Part shown: one piece after another, positions 36,430 through 44,413 of the stretch
Numbering within the stretch: position 1 is the first letter of the stretch
Layout of the letters: the number at the start of each line of letters is the position of its first letter
Source: Pacificimonas pallii
Lineage (GTDB): Bacteria > Pseudomonadota > Alphaproteobacteria > Sphingomonadales > Sphingomonadaceae
Assembly: GCF_019204005.1 (NCBI RefSeq)
Contig: NZ_JAGSPA010000005.1
Location: forward strand, 1 to 64,000
DNA: 64,000 nucleotides
Direction: 5' to 3'
Made by a program: the position numbers and the translations under genes
The notes under the pieces: generated by a model
What the model was told of the DNA's origin: nothing
Database searches by the model: none
Seen by the model: only the letters and a program-made list of their open reading frames with translations

Positions 36430-37511
36430 ACTGCCTCCCGTTCCAGCGTGCGCTCTGCTGCATGCCGCGCCGCGCGCGCCGCATGGACCTTCCTGTCGAG
36501 GCGCATGTTGATGCGCGTCTCACGCGATACATGCGGTCCGGCTGATAGCCAGGCGAGCGCTCCTGCCAGGGCGTCCCGCGCGCTTTGCGGGCGGTAACCA
36601 AGCGCGGCCGCCGCCCCATGATCATACCAGTAATACCGCCCGACCATGGCGGCTTGTGTCCGCGTCGCGAGCGGCGCCCTGCCAGTGACGAGCGCGCGCA
36701 CCTCTTCCGCGGCGGCAATGATCTGGCAGGTGAGGGCGCTCGCCATGTGCCGCGGCGGTTCGACACCTGCCAGCTGTGCGATCATCGTGTGGATCGCAAG
36801 CCAGGTCAGATTTTCCGAACCAAGTATATAGCGTCCGCCCGCCGCGCCGCGCTCCGCGAGCAGCAGGTGCCCGTCGGCGACGTCCTGAACGGCGACGATA
36901 TTGCAGCCGCCCGCCCAGCTCAGCTTCAGCGGATCGGCAAGATAGCTTGTGATGACGCCGTTGCTCGGCCCCAGCGCGCTGCCATAGGCGCCGACGCTCA
37001 TGGTGGGCAGAGCGAACACGACCTCCACACCGGCCTTTCCTGCGAAATCGGCGGCGGCTATTTCCTGCGCGATCTTCGCGCCGACATAGCCTGGCTGTCC
37101 GGCATCGTCTGGATCCGCGACGTCTCCTTCATTGCGCACGATCGGCTTAAGCCCTGCGCCCAGCGTGACGGACGAGGACGTTATGACGACACGCCGAACG
37201 CCCGCCTCCTGCGCGGCCCTGATGACATTGCGTGTGCCGTCCACGGCCGTTGCCTGCATGGCGGCGTTGTCATGGCCCCAATAGCTGAAATGAACGGCCG
37301 TGTGGAAAACGACGTCGCAGCCGGACATGGCCCGGGCGAGCGACTCGATATCCGTGACATCGCCGATTGAGAGAGGTGCAGGTAAATCGGAAATGTAGCT
37401 GACATCGGAGGTCGCCCGCACCAGACCAAGAGCCTGGTGCCCCTTGCGGATAAGCGACCGCAGAAGATTGGCGCCGATCAGGCCGTTCGCACCTGTTACC
37501 AGCGCTTTCAC
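36426..37511 (-). CDS. NAD(P)-dependent epimerase/reductase (extended SDR)
   Basis: A 361-residue extended short-chain dehydrogenase/reductase. The cofactor motif is TGANGLIGANLLRSLI (residues 6-21), followed by GCDVVFHTAVHFSYWG and VVITSSSVTLGAG. The catalytic YVGAK supplies the YxxxK pair. Family relatives include HpnA-type hopanoid-associated epimerases, 3-beta-hydroxysteroid dehydrogenases and dihydroflavonol reductases; I cannot choose among them. The Arg-rich C-terminal extension (NMRLDRKVHAARAARHAAERTL) is unusual. It is coupled to genes on both sides by ATGA overlaps and so is part of the uncharacterised operon. Confidence 0.9.
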   Translation of the reverse strand: MKALVTGANGLIGANLLRSLIRKGHQALGLVRATSDVSYISDLPAPLSIGDVTDIESLARAMSGCDVVFHTAVHFSYWGHDNAAMQATAVDGTRNVIRAAQEAGVRRVVITSSSVTLGAGLKPIVRNEGDVADPDDAGQPGYVGAKIAQEIAAADFAGKAGVEVVFALPTMSVGAYGSALGPSNGVITSYLADPLKLSWAGGCNIVAVQDVADGHLLLAERGAAGGRYILGSENLTWLAIHTMIAQLAGVEPPRHMASALTCQIIAAAEEVRALVTGRAPLATRTQAAMVGRYYWYDHGAAAALGYRPQSARDALAGALAWLSAGPHVSRETRINMRLDRKVHAARAARHAAERTLEREAV

Positions 37512-39610
37512 GACCGTATCCCAAGATCGACAGCCACTGCGCGCGTCATGTCGTTGAGCAGGCCACTGACGGCGCCGCGGGTCATCCTGACATCGGCTTC
37601 GCCCCCCGCCCGCCCACTAAAATGGCGCAGACCGTCAGCGTCGATGCGCGTCGGCACCGGCTGATCCTTGTGGTTCCCGTCTACGCGGCTGCGCAATGCC
37701 TCGATCCAGTCGTCAGGAAGGTCGTCACGCAGCCGTTCGGCAATGGCGGCAAGGCTGTCCACAGGAAGCGGCTCTTCGGCGTCAATGCGCGCGGCAGGCT
37801 TGCCGATACGCACATCGCGCCCCTCCAGAACGGCCTCCAGATTGGCAAATGTGCGGCTCGCGAAACGGCGGTACGCGTCGGTGACCAGCCAGTCGTGCAG
37901 CGCCGGAAACCGGCTGAGATCGATGGCCTCAACCAAAGCGGGCTGCCGGAAGTGCTGCCGCGCGAAGATCGTGACGACGGTGTCATCGCCCACGCCAGCA
38001 AATTCGACCAGCCCATCGTCCGCGAGCGCGGAGTCATTTTCACTGAACAGTGTCTGCCAGGCCATGGACTGGCGTCCGGCACCATATCGGATCGTTTCGA
38101 TCTTCGTCACATCAATGACGCTGCCGCCAAGCAGTGCCGTGAAATTTGGTTGCGGCAGATACAGATTGCGTTCCAGCTGCCGCGTCACACGGCCTTCTGT
38201 ATCGCGTGCGACGGTCAGGGCCTCGCCGCCAATATAGTCGTTCATGAACTGGATGGTGCGATTGACCGGGACGGCAGCCGCGAAGACGCCGAGCGGCAGC
38301 GGGAACCTGCGCACGCAATCGAACAGGACCGCATCGTCGATCATCCGCCAGCGCAAACCCTCCTCATCCGCGATGCATCCGCGCAGCAGCGCGCGCTGCC
38401 GCGCGATGGCGGGCGCGATTTTCCGCCATTCGGCGTCATCGATATTCTCGGCGCGTACGTTCAGCGCCGCCGGGCTGCGAATGATGGCATCCTTCGCGAA
38501 CATGGTCTGCCACGCCGTTCGCGCCTCCGCGAGTTGAGCGAGGATGAGCCCGAGCAGCGCGTAGGTGCCGCGCCCGGGCGCCGCGTCCGCCGATAAAAAC
38601 TGCCGCAGCCAGCCGTTCAGACGCGCATTTGCCTCATTCCGAAACGGAAACAGCGCTTCGTCCACCGCTTGCAGGACCGGAATTGCGCTGCGATCGAGGG
38701 CGGCGTCTTTTTGCCGTCGCCGCGCGGCATCCCGCGCCCTTGGTGACACGTTTATCCAGTCGGCATAGGGACGCAGCGATCCGATCATCGCATCACCGTC
38801 ATCGCCTGGCACCTGCCACAGCCGAGAGACGTTTGGATCCAGACCCATTTTCAGCGCGCCAACCTGATCCGCCTGATAGGGGTCGCGCGCGACGATGATC
38901 GTGTGCGTGTCCAGCGGTAGCGGCTGGCTGCATCCGCCCTCACCGTGGCTGCTGACACAGCCATCGATGAGGGCGAGATCGACGGGCGCGGCGGCGAGGA
39001 GGGCGCGCACGACCGCGCCCGGATTTCGCTGCCGCACGTAGAGGCTGTCCTTGTCACGGCCGGGCAATACCGACAGCAGCGTACCCAGTGTCAGCGCAAA
39101 GCCATCCGCCACGTCCGTACGATTGGCGGCGAAGACGATCCGGAACGCCGCGTTCTGCCAAATCGCGGATAGCGGCACGCCGCAAAGCACGCCGTCCTCC
39201 GGGAACGGCGACTCCTCCGCATCTTCCGACAGATCGACAATATCATAGTCCCGGCCCGCGGGCGTTACGTAGCGATAGCCGAGCAGGTCTGCGCGCATGA
39301 ACACGTCACGATTTTCCGCCCACATAGCATCGCTGCTCTCCGTCGTGCCGATGACGACGGAGTCTGCGCCGAGGGCGTAGAGATGATCGGCCAGATGTTC
39401 GACCAGCGCCGGGTCCGTCATGGCAGGCGAGCGTTTCGCAAATCCGGCCATAGCAGGCACGATCACGACCTGGCGATTGCTGTCTTTTGCCTTGAGGGCC
39501 GCGCGGACCAGCCGATCGAGCGAGATGGCCGCCGCCGCCCGGTCGAGAAGATGCGCAGGCTGCGCCGCCGCATCTGTCACCACGGCAATTGCGGGCGGCG
39601 GGGTCGTCAA
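37508..39610 (-). CDS. DUF362-like protein with SRPBCC-like C-terminal region (700 residues)
   Basis: Uncharacterised. The first about 290 residues resemble DUF362: RQVVIVPAMAGFAKRSPAMTDPALVEHLADHLYALGADSVVIGTTESSDA, DYDIVDLSED, and DLALIDGCVSSHGEGGC. No ferredoxin-type Cys cluster follows, unlike many DUF362 proteins. The middle is helical. Residues from about 450 to 590 (TRQLERNLYLPQPNFTALLGGSVIDVTKIETIRYGAG, then AWQTLFSEND and DDTVVTIFARQHF) look like the curved sheet of an SRPBCC/START domain. No signal peptide or membrane segment is visible, so it is probably cytoplasmic. Both ends overlap neighbours by four bases. A role in modifying or carrying a hydrophobic compound is inference from fold and operon. 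Confidence 0.8.
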   Translation of the reverse strand: MTTPPPAIAVVTDAAAQPAHLLDRAAAAISLDRLVRAALKAKDSNRQVVIVPAMAGFAKRSPAMTDPALVEHLADHLYALGADSVVIGTTESSDAMWAENRDVFMRADLLGYRYVTPAGRDYDIVDLSEDAEESPFPEDGVLCGVPLSAIWQNAAFRIVFAANRTDVADGFALTLGTLLSVLPGRDKDSLYVRQRNPGAVVRALLAAAPVDLALIDGCVSSHGEGGCSQPLPLDTHTIIVARDPYQADQVGALKMGLDPNVSRLWQVPGDDGDAMIGSLRPYADWINVSPRARDAARRRQKDAALDRSAIPVLQAVDEALFPFRNEANARLNGWLRQFLSADAAPGRGTYALLGLILAQLAEARTAWQTMFAKDAIIRSPAALNVRAENIDDAEWRKIAPAIARQRALLRGCIADEEGLRWRMIDDAVLFDCVRRFPLPLGVFAAAVPVNRTIQFMNDYIGGEALTVARDTEGRVTRQLERNLYLPQPNFTALLGGSVIDVTKIETIRYGAGRQSMAWQTLFSENDSALADDGLVEFAGVGDDTVVTIFARQHFRQPALVEAIDLSRFPALHDWLVTDAYRRFASRTFANLEAVLEGRDVRIGKPAARIDAEEPLPVDSLAAIAERLRDDLPDDWIEALRSRVDGNHKDQPVPTRIDADGLRHFSGRAGGEADVRMTRGAVSGLLNDMTRAVAVDLGIRS

Positions 39611-40245
39611 GCGGCGTCTACGGCCAGGTTCAGGCGCAGTACCATGTCGTCAAAACCGTCCACGACGGCCTGCGCGGCGTAAGTCTCGCCAGCGTTCACT
39701 GTCCGGCCGTCCAATTTTACCGAGACGGCGATCTTCCGCTCGCTACCGGGCGGCAATGTGCAGGTCGGCGGATCAAACGAGGGCGTCAGCTTGGTCACGC
39801 GGGCGTCGGTGGAAAAGGCGGTTGCCGCAAAGCCGATGGTGACTTCGGCGTCACGCGGGTTTTCAATCAACATGTCTGCCGTCGCGGTTTCGCCGATCTT
39901 TCCGGACAGCATCAGGTCATGGACCGCACGCTGGCTGCCGGGCGATGTGCGGGCGCCCTTCGCGGAAAGCCCCGCCATCCGCGCGACGCCGCTTGCATAG
40001 TCCGAGGCCAGGTCAAGCAGTTCTCCGGGATATTTCACCGCTTCTTCCGCCGTCAGCCTAAGAGCGGCGCTCGCCGTCTTGCGGACGTCTGTGCGGCCCG
40101 CGCCATAATCGGAGAGGATTTGCCGATAGCCGTTCAGCGCGCCAACGCGGCGGCCCGCCCAGCGGCGGGCGAGTTCGGAGAGCAGCTCACTGACGTCTGC
40201 GATGGTTTCGGCAGCGCCTGGCGCTTCCTGCGCACGCTTTTCCAT
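39607..40245 (-). CDS. Uncharacterised protein: helical N-terminus plus beta-sandwich
   Basis: A 212-residue protein with no signal peptide. The first about 100 residues are strongly helical and amphipathic (IADVSELLSELARRWAGRRVGALNGYRQILSDYG, then AVKYPGELLDLASDYASGVARM), somewhat like granule-associated phasins. The rest (residues 115-212) reads as an Ig-like beta-sandwich: GETATADMLIENPRDAEVTIGFAATAFS, TLPPGSERKIAVSVKLDGRTVNAGETYAAQAVVDGFDDMVLRLNLAV. I use the ATG at 40245, which forms TGATG with the previous stop codon; a longer frame starts at 40287. The next protein in the operon has the same helical-plus-sandwich layout. Function unknown. Confidence 0.78.
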   Translation of the reverse strand: MEKRAQEAPGAAETIADVSELLSELARRWAGRRVGALNGYRQILSDYGAGRTDVRKTASAALRLTAEEAVKYPGELLDLASDYASGVARMAGLSAKGARTSPGSQRAVHDLMLSGKIGETATADMLIENPRDAEVTIGFAATAFSTDARVTKLTPSFDPPTCTLPPGSERKIAVSVKLDGRTVNAGETYAAQAVVDGFDDMVLRLNLAVDAA

Positions 40246-40895
40246 CAGCAGCAGGCCTGGCAGCAGTCGACCCGGTATGCGCCGCATTCGCAGGGCAGCA
40301 CGGCAACGGCGATCCGAATGGGCCGCACATCGCAGCCCTTCATACGCAGGTCGGCATAGCAGACCACACAGCTTTCCACGTCCTCGGGAAGTCTGGCCGT
40401 CGTTCCGGTCGAATCATTGAGGCTTGCGATGCCCGCAATGCTGACGACCAGCATCAGCTTGTGCTCGCCGCAGGGTTCGATGGTGAACTTCAACGGGTCG
40501 GCAATGCGTCCTTCGATCTTCAGCTTGCTATCGCCGCAAGCCCAGTCGGACAGTTGCACCTCAATGTCTCTTTTGCGGCGCCATTTGTTCTCGATGATAA
40601 TCGGAATGACGCGCTGTTCGCCAACCCTGGCCTCGATCACCAGGTCGCTGTCAGCGACGCAGCAGGTGCATCCGCAATCGTCGGTTTGGCAGTCGTCTTC
40701 ACAGGCACAGCCATTTGCATTTCTGGTCCGCCTTGTTGTGCCCGTCCTACGCGCGATCATGTCCTCGACGCCGCCGCGCCAGCTGTCAAAGGCGTCTGTC
40801 CATGGCCGCATCACGTCGCGCGCCAGGGTTTCTATCGCCGCCACCGGATCTGCATTTGCGCTGATGGGTGACTGTCTTATGATTTGGGTCTGCAT
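40245..40895 (-). CDS. Uncharacterised cysteine-rich protein (18 Cys in 216 residues)
   Basis: A protein with three parts. Residues 15-50 are an amphipathic helix (DPVAAIETLARDVMRPWTDAFDSWRGGVEDMIARR). Residues 63-79 hold seven cysteines (C-x-C-x3-C-x4-C-x-C-x-CC). The rest is a beta-sandwich (DLVIEARVGEQRVIPIIIENKWRRKRDIEVQLSDW, KFTIEPCGEHKLMLVVSI), closed by another cysteine-rich tail (C-x2-C at 176/179, C188, then C-x-C-x6-CC-x2-CC at 202-216). With no signal peptide the protein should be in the reducing cytoplasm, so metal binding is more likely than disulfides. I use the ATG at 40895; the open frame continues upstream to 41042 inside the preceding gene. Function unknown. Confidence 0.78.
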   Translation of the reverse strand: MQTQIIRQSPISANADPVAAIETLARDVMRPWTDAFDSWRGGVEDMIARRTGTTRRTRNANGCACEDDCQTDDCGCTCCVADSDLVIEARVGEQRVIPIIIENKWRRKRDIEVQLSDWACGDSKLKIEGRIADPLKFTIEPCGEHKLMLVVSIAGIASLNDSTGTTARLPEDVESCVVCYADLRMKGCDVRPIRIAVAVLPCECGAYRVDCCQACC

Positions 40896-40899
40896 GGGA

Positions 40900-41718
40900 T
40901 CAGCTCCTCTTCCTTTTTCCGCCGCCGGAGGTAGCGGGTTTGCGTAGATCAGGCTTGATGGCAGTGATGACGGCGATCTCGATTTCCGCGGCGTAGACGG
41001 GGACAAAAGCGCGGTACCGGCGAACCGGATCCAGCTTCGCATCCCAACTTGCCGAAAGGCGCGCGCAATGGGTCTGCCCCGGCGACAGGGTGAAGGGCCC
41101 CGCGGGCATGTCGATCGTGATAAGGCCGATTTCGGTCAGGACACGCGGCGCCCTGCTAAGCGCAGCGGTCAGGACGGCAAGAGCGGAATCAGCGCTTGAC
41201 TGGTCCGCCGCCAGTGGGTCTTCCCGGCCAAGCGGATAAGCACCTCTGACATCGACCGGCAGCGAAACATTGCCGCGGTTTTCAAAGCTCACCATGGCCT
41301 CGCTGATGCGGGACCGGCCGGTGTCGATCACGACGGGGGCAGGGCGAATCCGTAGGGATACGTCCTCGACGATACCGAAGGACACGTCGCGCGCCAGGCC
41401 TGCGATGTCTATCGATGCCACATAGTCGCCCGGCGGCATGTTCCGGTCGAGCCTTAGCGACACATCACCGGTCGCTATGTTGCCATTTCCTCTCAGGTTC
41501 AGCGGTGCCGCGCTCGCGGCGTAGCTGTTGGCAGTCTTGGCTTCGGCTTTGTTGCTAACGGGTTTCACGCTCTTCACGCGCACCGGTTTGGCTACATTGA
41601 TGTCACCGATTGTCTTCATTTTCATCGTGACGGGAAAGTTCAATGCCGCGCGCCGCGAAGATGTCGAGAGCGACGTCTTTTCGGGCCAGTCGATCAGTTC
41701 GAGGTCGTCAGTTGCCAT
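40900..41718 (-). CDS. Uncharacterised protein with repeated Ig-like strands
   Basis: A 272-residue protein of unknown function. After a basic, disordered-looking leader (VTMKMKTIGDINVAKPVRVKSVKPVSNKAEAKT) come beta-rich segments: GDVSLRLDRNMPPGDYVASIDIAGLARDVSFGIVEDVSLRIRPA, then SEAMVSFENRGNVSLPVDVRGAYPLG, then GPFTLSPGQTHCARLSASWDAKLDPVRRYRAFVPVYAAEIEIAV. The pattern suggests two Ig-like sandwiches. The C-terminus is basic (GGGKRKRS). No signal peptide is seen. It lies three bases after the 158-residue gene and four before the cysteine-rich one, so it is clearly in the same operon. Confidence 0.75.
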   Translation of the reverse strand: MATDDLELIDWPEKTSLSTSSRRAALNFPVTMKMKTIGDINVAKPVRVKSVKPVSNKAEAKTANSYAASAAPLNLRGNGNIATGDVSLRLDRNMPPGDYVASIDIAGLARDVSFGIVEDVSLRIRPAPVVIDTGRSRISEAMVSFENRGNVSLPVDVRGAYPLGREDPLAADQSSADSALAVLTAALSRAPRVLTEIGLITIDMPAGPFTLSPGQTHCARLSASWDAKLDPVRRYRAFVPVYAAEIEIAVITAIKPDLRKPATSGGGKRKRS

Positions 41719-41720
41719 GG

Positions 41721-42197
41721 CTATTTACCCAGCCTGACGCGCAGCCCGCCGGATTTCTGTTTTGGCTTGGCGAGCTTTATGAACGGGGCCTTTGGCAGGT
41801 CGGAAATATCAATGCGTGCCTCTCCCTCCAGCGTGACGCCGACGACTTCCACACCGAACAGGCGCAGCCCCACATGCTGGCGGCTGGGCAGGCAGATGCG
41901 GGTCGGCGGCAGCGGCGCCAGCGACAGACGCAGACACTGGTCAAGAACCACCGGTTGCAGGTCGACATTCGCGTTTACGTCCGACGTTGCGGTGATGTCC
42001 GACGCGCTGTCCAGACGGAGCTTGCTGTCGGTCTGGATCATATCGGGAATGCGCAGCGTCAGCTCGGATTCGACTTCCGCCTCCGTCCTGATCGGGTCGG
42101 GGAATCGGATGCGGACATCGTCGAGGCCGGTGATGTCGACATTTACCGGACCGCTATTCACCGTAATCGGATCATAATTTACATCGACATCCGCCAT
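41721..42197 (-). CDS. Uncharacterised beta-rich protein (158 residues)
   Basis: A protein of unknown function. It is dominated by alternating strands (MADVDVNYDPITVNSGPVNVDITGLDDVRIRF, EVESELTLRIPDMIQTDSKLRLDSASDITATSDVNANVDLQPVVLDQ) and then CLRLSLAPLPPTRICLPSRQHVGLRLFGVEVVGVTLEGEARIDISDLP. The many DVxV repeats suggest a beta-solenoid or stacked sandwich. There is no signal peptide. A strong ribosome binding site (GGAGGG) sits five bases before the ATG, so this may be the first strongly translated gene of the operon. It begins 65 bases after the PAP2 gene. Confidence 0.72.
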   Translation of the reverse strand: MADVDVNYDPITVNSGPVNVDITGLDDVRIRFPDPIRTEAEVESELTLRIPDMIQTDSKLRLDSASDITATSDVNANVDLQPVVLDQCLRLSLAPLPPTRICLPSRQHVGLRLFGVEVVGVTLEGEARIDISDLPKAPFIKLAKPKQKSGGLRVRLGK

Positions 42198-42262
42198 ATC
42201 TTCCCTCCGGAAACGTACATTTGGTTCAGTTTCGTTTCTTGTCTTTTCCGACGTCCGGCCGG

Positions 42263-42865
42263 TCAGCCATAGGTCACCTGCAAGGCAGCGCTGGGCAGCG
42301 CCACCATCAGGCCCAGCAGGCTTCCCGCGATCAAGTCAGTCGGATAATGATGTCCCGCTGCCAGACGCGCCCAGCCGACCATCAGCAGAAGCGCGGCCAT
42401 CGCCGGTAACAGCGTCGGCACGGCGACGCACAGCGGCGTCAGGACCGCGACGCAGCTCATCATGTGCCCGCTTGGAAAGCTGAAATCGTCGAGGGGAGGC
42501 AGCAAGGACGGGATCGATGGGTCGTACCTGAATGGTCTGCGCCGACAATAACGGCGCTTGATCAGTGGATAAATCAAGTGACCGAATGCCATGGCGACGG
42601 CCGCGCCGGCTACCGCGCCCGGCATGCCGTACCATAGCCAGAAAGCCGCGCCGATAATCAGATACAAGCTGCCATTTGCGAGCCGATTGGCGGCAAGCGC
42701 GAACATACGAATGGCTGGCTGTCGCATCTGCCGCGTGAACCAGCGTACGGTATTGATTTCCCTGGCGTTACCTTCAGCCAGAATATGCACTACCGGAGCG
42801 CGCGCCGTGCGTGCATGCGCACGCATTCGGCCAGCAAGCTCGGACGATTCAGTCAATCTTGTCAT
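42263..42865 (-). CDS. PAP2-family lipid phosphatase
   Basis: A 200-residue integral membrane phosphatase. The three PAP2 motifs are present: KRRYCRRRP (Lys103 to Pro111), PSGH (131-134) and R167-x5-H173-x3-D177 (WARLAAGHHYPTD). Hydrophobic helices lie at about 65-100 and 135-195. Members dephosphorylate phosphatidic acid, undecaprenyl pyrophosphate or similar lipids on the periplasmic side. It is the first gene of the uncharacterised minus-strand group, and a lipid substrate would match the SRPBCC-like and SDR genes downstream (inference). Possible separate transcription cannot be excluded because of the 65-base gap. Confidence 0.88.
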   Translation of the reverse strand: MTRLTESSELAGRMRAHARTARAPVVHILAEGNAREINTVRWFTRQMRQPAIRMFALAANRLANGSLYLIIGAAFWLWYGMPGAVAGAAVAMAFGHLIYPLIKRRYCRRRPFRYDPSIPSLLPPLDDFSFPSGHMMSCVAVLTPLCVAVPTLLPAMAALLLMVGWARLAAGHHYPTDLIAGSLLGLMVALPSAALQVTYG

Positions 42866-43020
42866 ACTACCGCCTCAGTCAAGATGGTGTTTGGCAAGCA
42901 ATTCAACAGACGAACGAACAGTCACGTATCAGAAAAGAGTCGCAAAGTCAGCATAGTGCCGATAAAATATTTGATAACGTATGCGTAACCTCTTTATTCT
43001 CTTGAAGTGAGCACAGCGTC

Positions 43021-44241
43021 ATGCGTGATTATCCACTTGTTTTCTACGTCGCTCTCGACGGGAACGGAGTGAATGGTCTTGAGGGTATGGCGGGCATGTG
43101 CATGTTCCTGTTCAATCCCGCAGACGACAGCTACGCGTGGAAAATCCTGTACTATGACGGCATTGCGGCCGGGCATGCCTGCGCGATCAATCCTTCCGCA
43201 ACGACCGGATTTCTGGGCAATGCCGGACAGCATTTGCTGTTTTTCGATCCGGAGACGCTGGAGGAGCAGGCCCGTATATCGACATTGCGTTTCGAAACGC
43301 CGCGCACATCACTTCATGGCAGCACGCATCTTGCCTGGCTGAACGATGACGAATTCATCACCGCCATAGGTGCGCATTTTTACCGCTTTTCCCTTGGCAG
43401 ACTTGACGAGCCCGCGCAGCTGGAACCGCACGGGGTGAAGTTGCCGCACGCCATGAAGCTGACCCCGTCCGGGCGCTATCTTTGCTATGGCTCAATGGAC
43501 AGCCCTGCGGACGGTCGGCGCGGCGAAGCCTGCCATGTCGGCGTCCGTGATATGGAAACGGGCGAGATCCGCATCGTGCCGCTGCCTGCGACGTGCTGGC
43601 ATGTCCTGCCGCACAAAAGGAAGGAACTGTTTTACGCCATATCTTTCCGCGTCGCTCCGCAGGACCATCAGGATTATCACGAATGGGGCATGGCCTATCT
43701 GAAGGAATATGTATTTGAAATCGACCCGGCGGCGGGAAAGGTCGTGCGGCACTGGGCGACCGGGCGGGAAACCCCCGCGCACATCAATTCGGACATCACC
43801 ATGTCGGACAGCGAACTGATCTTCTGCAATGGCGGCAGTCAGTCGGTGATCTTCCTGGATCTTGACGGGCTGGCGCGGTTCCGGATGATCGACGAGAAGG
43901 CCAGTCTGGCAGACCTCAGCCAGCGCCCGCGAGAGGTTGTGACACAGGTCTGCGATACGTTCGTCCGAGGCAATATATTCAGCAATTCCCAGCATTTTCT
44001 TGGCGCGCTGCGCGTCAGCCGGGGGTCGCTTCTCGATAGTGTCTATGGCTGCCAATTGTCGGCGGATCAGAGCCTGCTGTTCACGGCCAATCGCGGAATG
44101 AACCATATCAGCATCTACAATTATCCGGACAACAGCCTGCGTCTTCGCGTCCCCATGCCGGATCTGCAGGAATTCGTCCCGTCGCTATCGGCAAAGGCTG
44201 ATCCGCGGCTTGGCTTCCACCATGCCGCGCTGATCGGCTGA
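43021..44241 (+). CDS. Uncharacterised histidine-rich beta-propeller-like protein
   Basis: A 406-residue protein with no signal peptide and repeated four-strand-like blocks of a beta-propeller: DSYAWKILYYDG, GQHLLFFDPETLEEQARI, LAWLNDDEFITAIGAHFYRFSLG, GRYLCYGSMDSP, CHVGVRDMETGEIRIVPLP, KEYVFEIDPAAGKVVRHWATG, ELIFCNGGSQSVIFLDLDG, QSLLFTANRGMNHISIYNYPDN. Many His residues sit at blade edges (AGHACAINP, LHGSTHLAW, LPHAMKL, CWHVLPHK, DHQDYHEWGMAYL, TPAHINSDI, SNSQHF, GFHHAAL). This could form a metal site as in carotenoid oxygenases, though I see no firm family match. It is divergent to the uncharacterised operon across an A/T-rich gap (42866-43020) that probably holds both promoters. Function unknown. 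Confidence 0.75.
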   Translation: MRDYPLVFYVALDGNGVNGLEGMAGMCMFLFNPADDSYAWKILYYDGIAAGHACAINPSATTGFLGNAGQHLLFFDPETLEEQARISTLRFETPRTSLHGSTHLAWLNDDEFITAIGAHFYRFSLGRLDEPAQLEPHGVKLPHAMKLTPSGRYLCYGSMDSPADGRRGEACHVGVRDMETGEIRIVPLPATCWHVLPHKRKELFYAISFRVAPQDHQDYHEWGMAYLKEYVFEIDPAAGKVVRHWATGRETPAHINSDITMSDSELIFCNGGSQSVIFLDLDGLARFRMIDEKASLADLSQRPREVVTQVCDTFVRGNIFSNSQHFLGALRVSRGSLLDSVYGCQLSADQSLLFTANRGMNHISIYNYPDNSLRLRVPMPDLQEFVPSLSAKADPRLGFHHAALIG

Positions 44242-44269
44242 GCCCGGTACGGCAGAACCGGTGCCGGGC
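44242..44269 (+). other. GC-rich inverted repeat after the propeller gene
   Basis: GCCCGGTAC and GTGCCGGGC pair directly after the stop codon, without a T-run, so a terminator role is uncertain. The rest of 44270-44413 holds a good AGGGGG ribosome binding site for the next gene and nothing else clear. Confidence 0.3.
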
Positions 44270-44413
44270 CCAGTCCAGGCCCAGCCGGACGGTCCCCCGC
44301 ATCCATGTTCACCGGGCTGGCACGATGAACCTTCCCCGATCGCCATGTGACAGGTGTTCGCGCGGCGGAAAATCTTTATCTAGCTGCAAAGTCGGAGACG
44401 AGGGGGATGGTTC

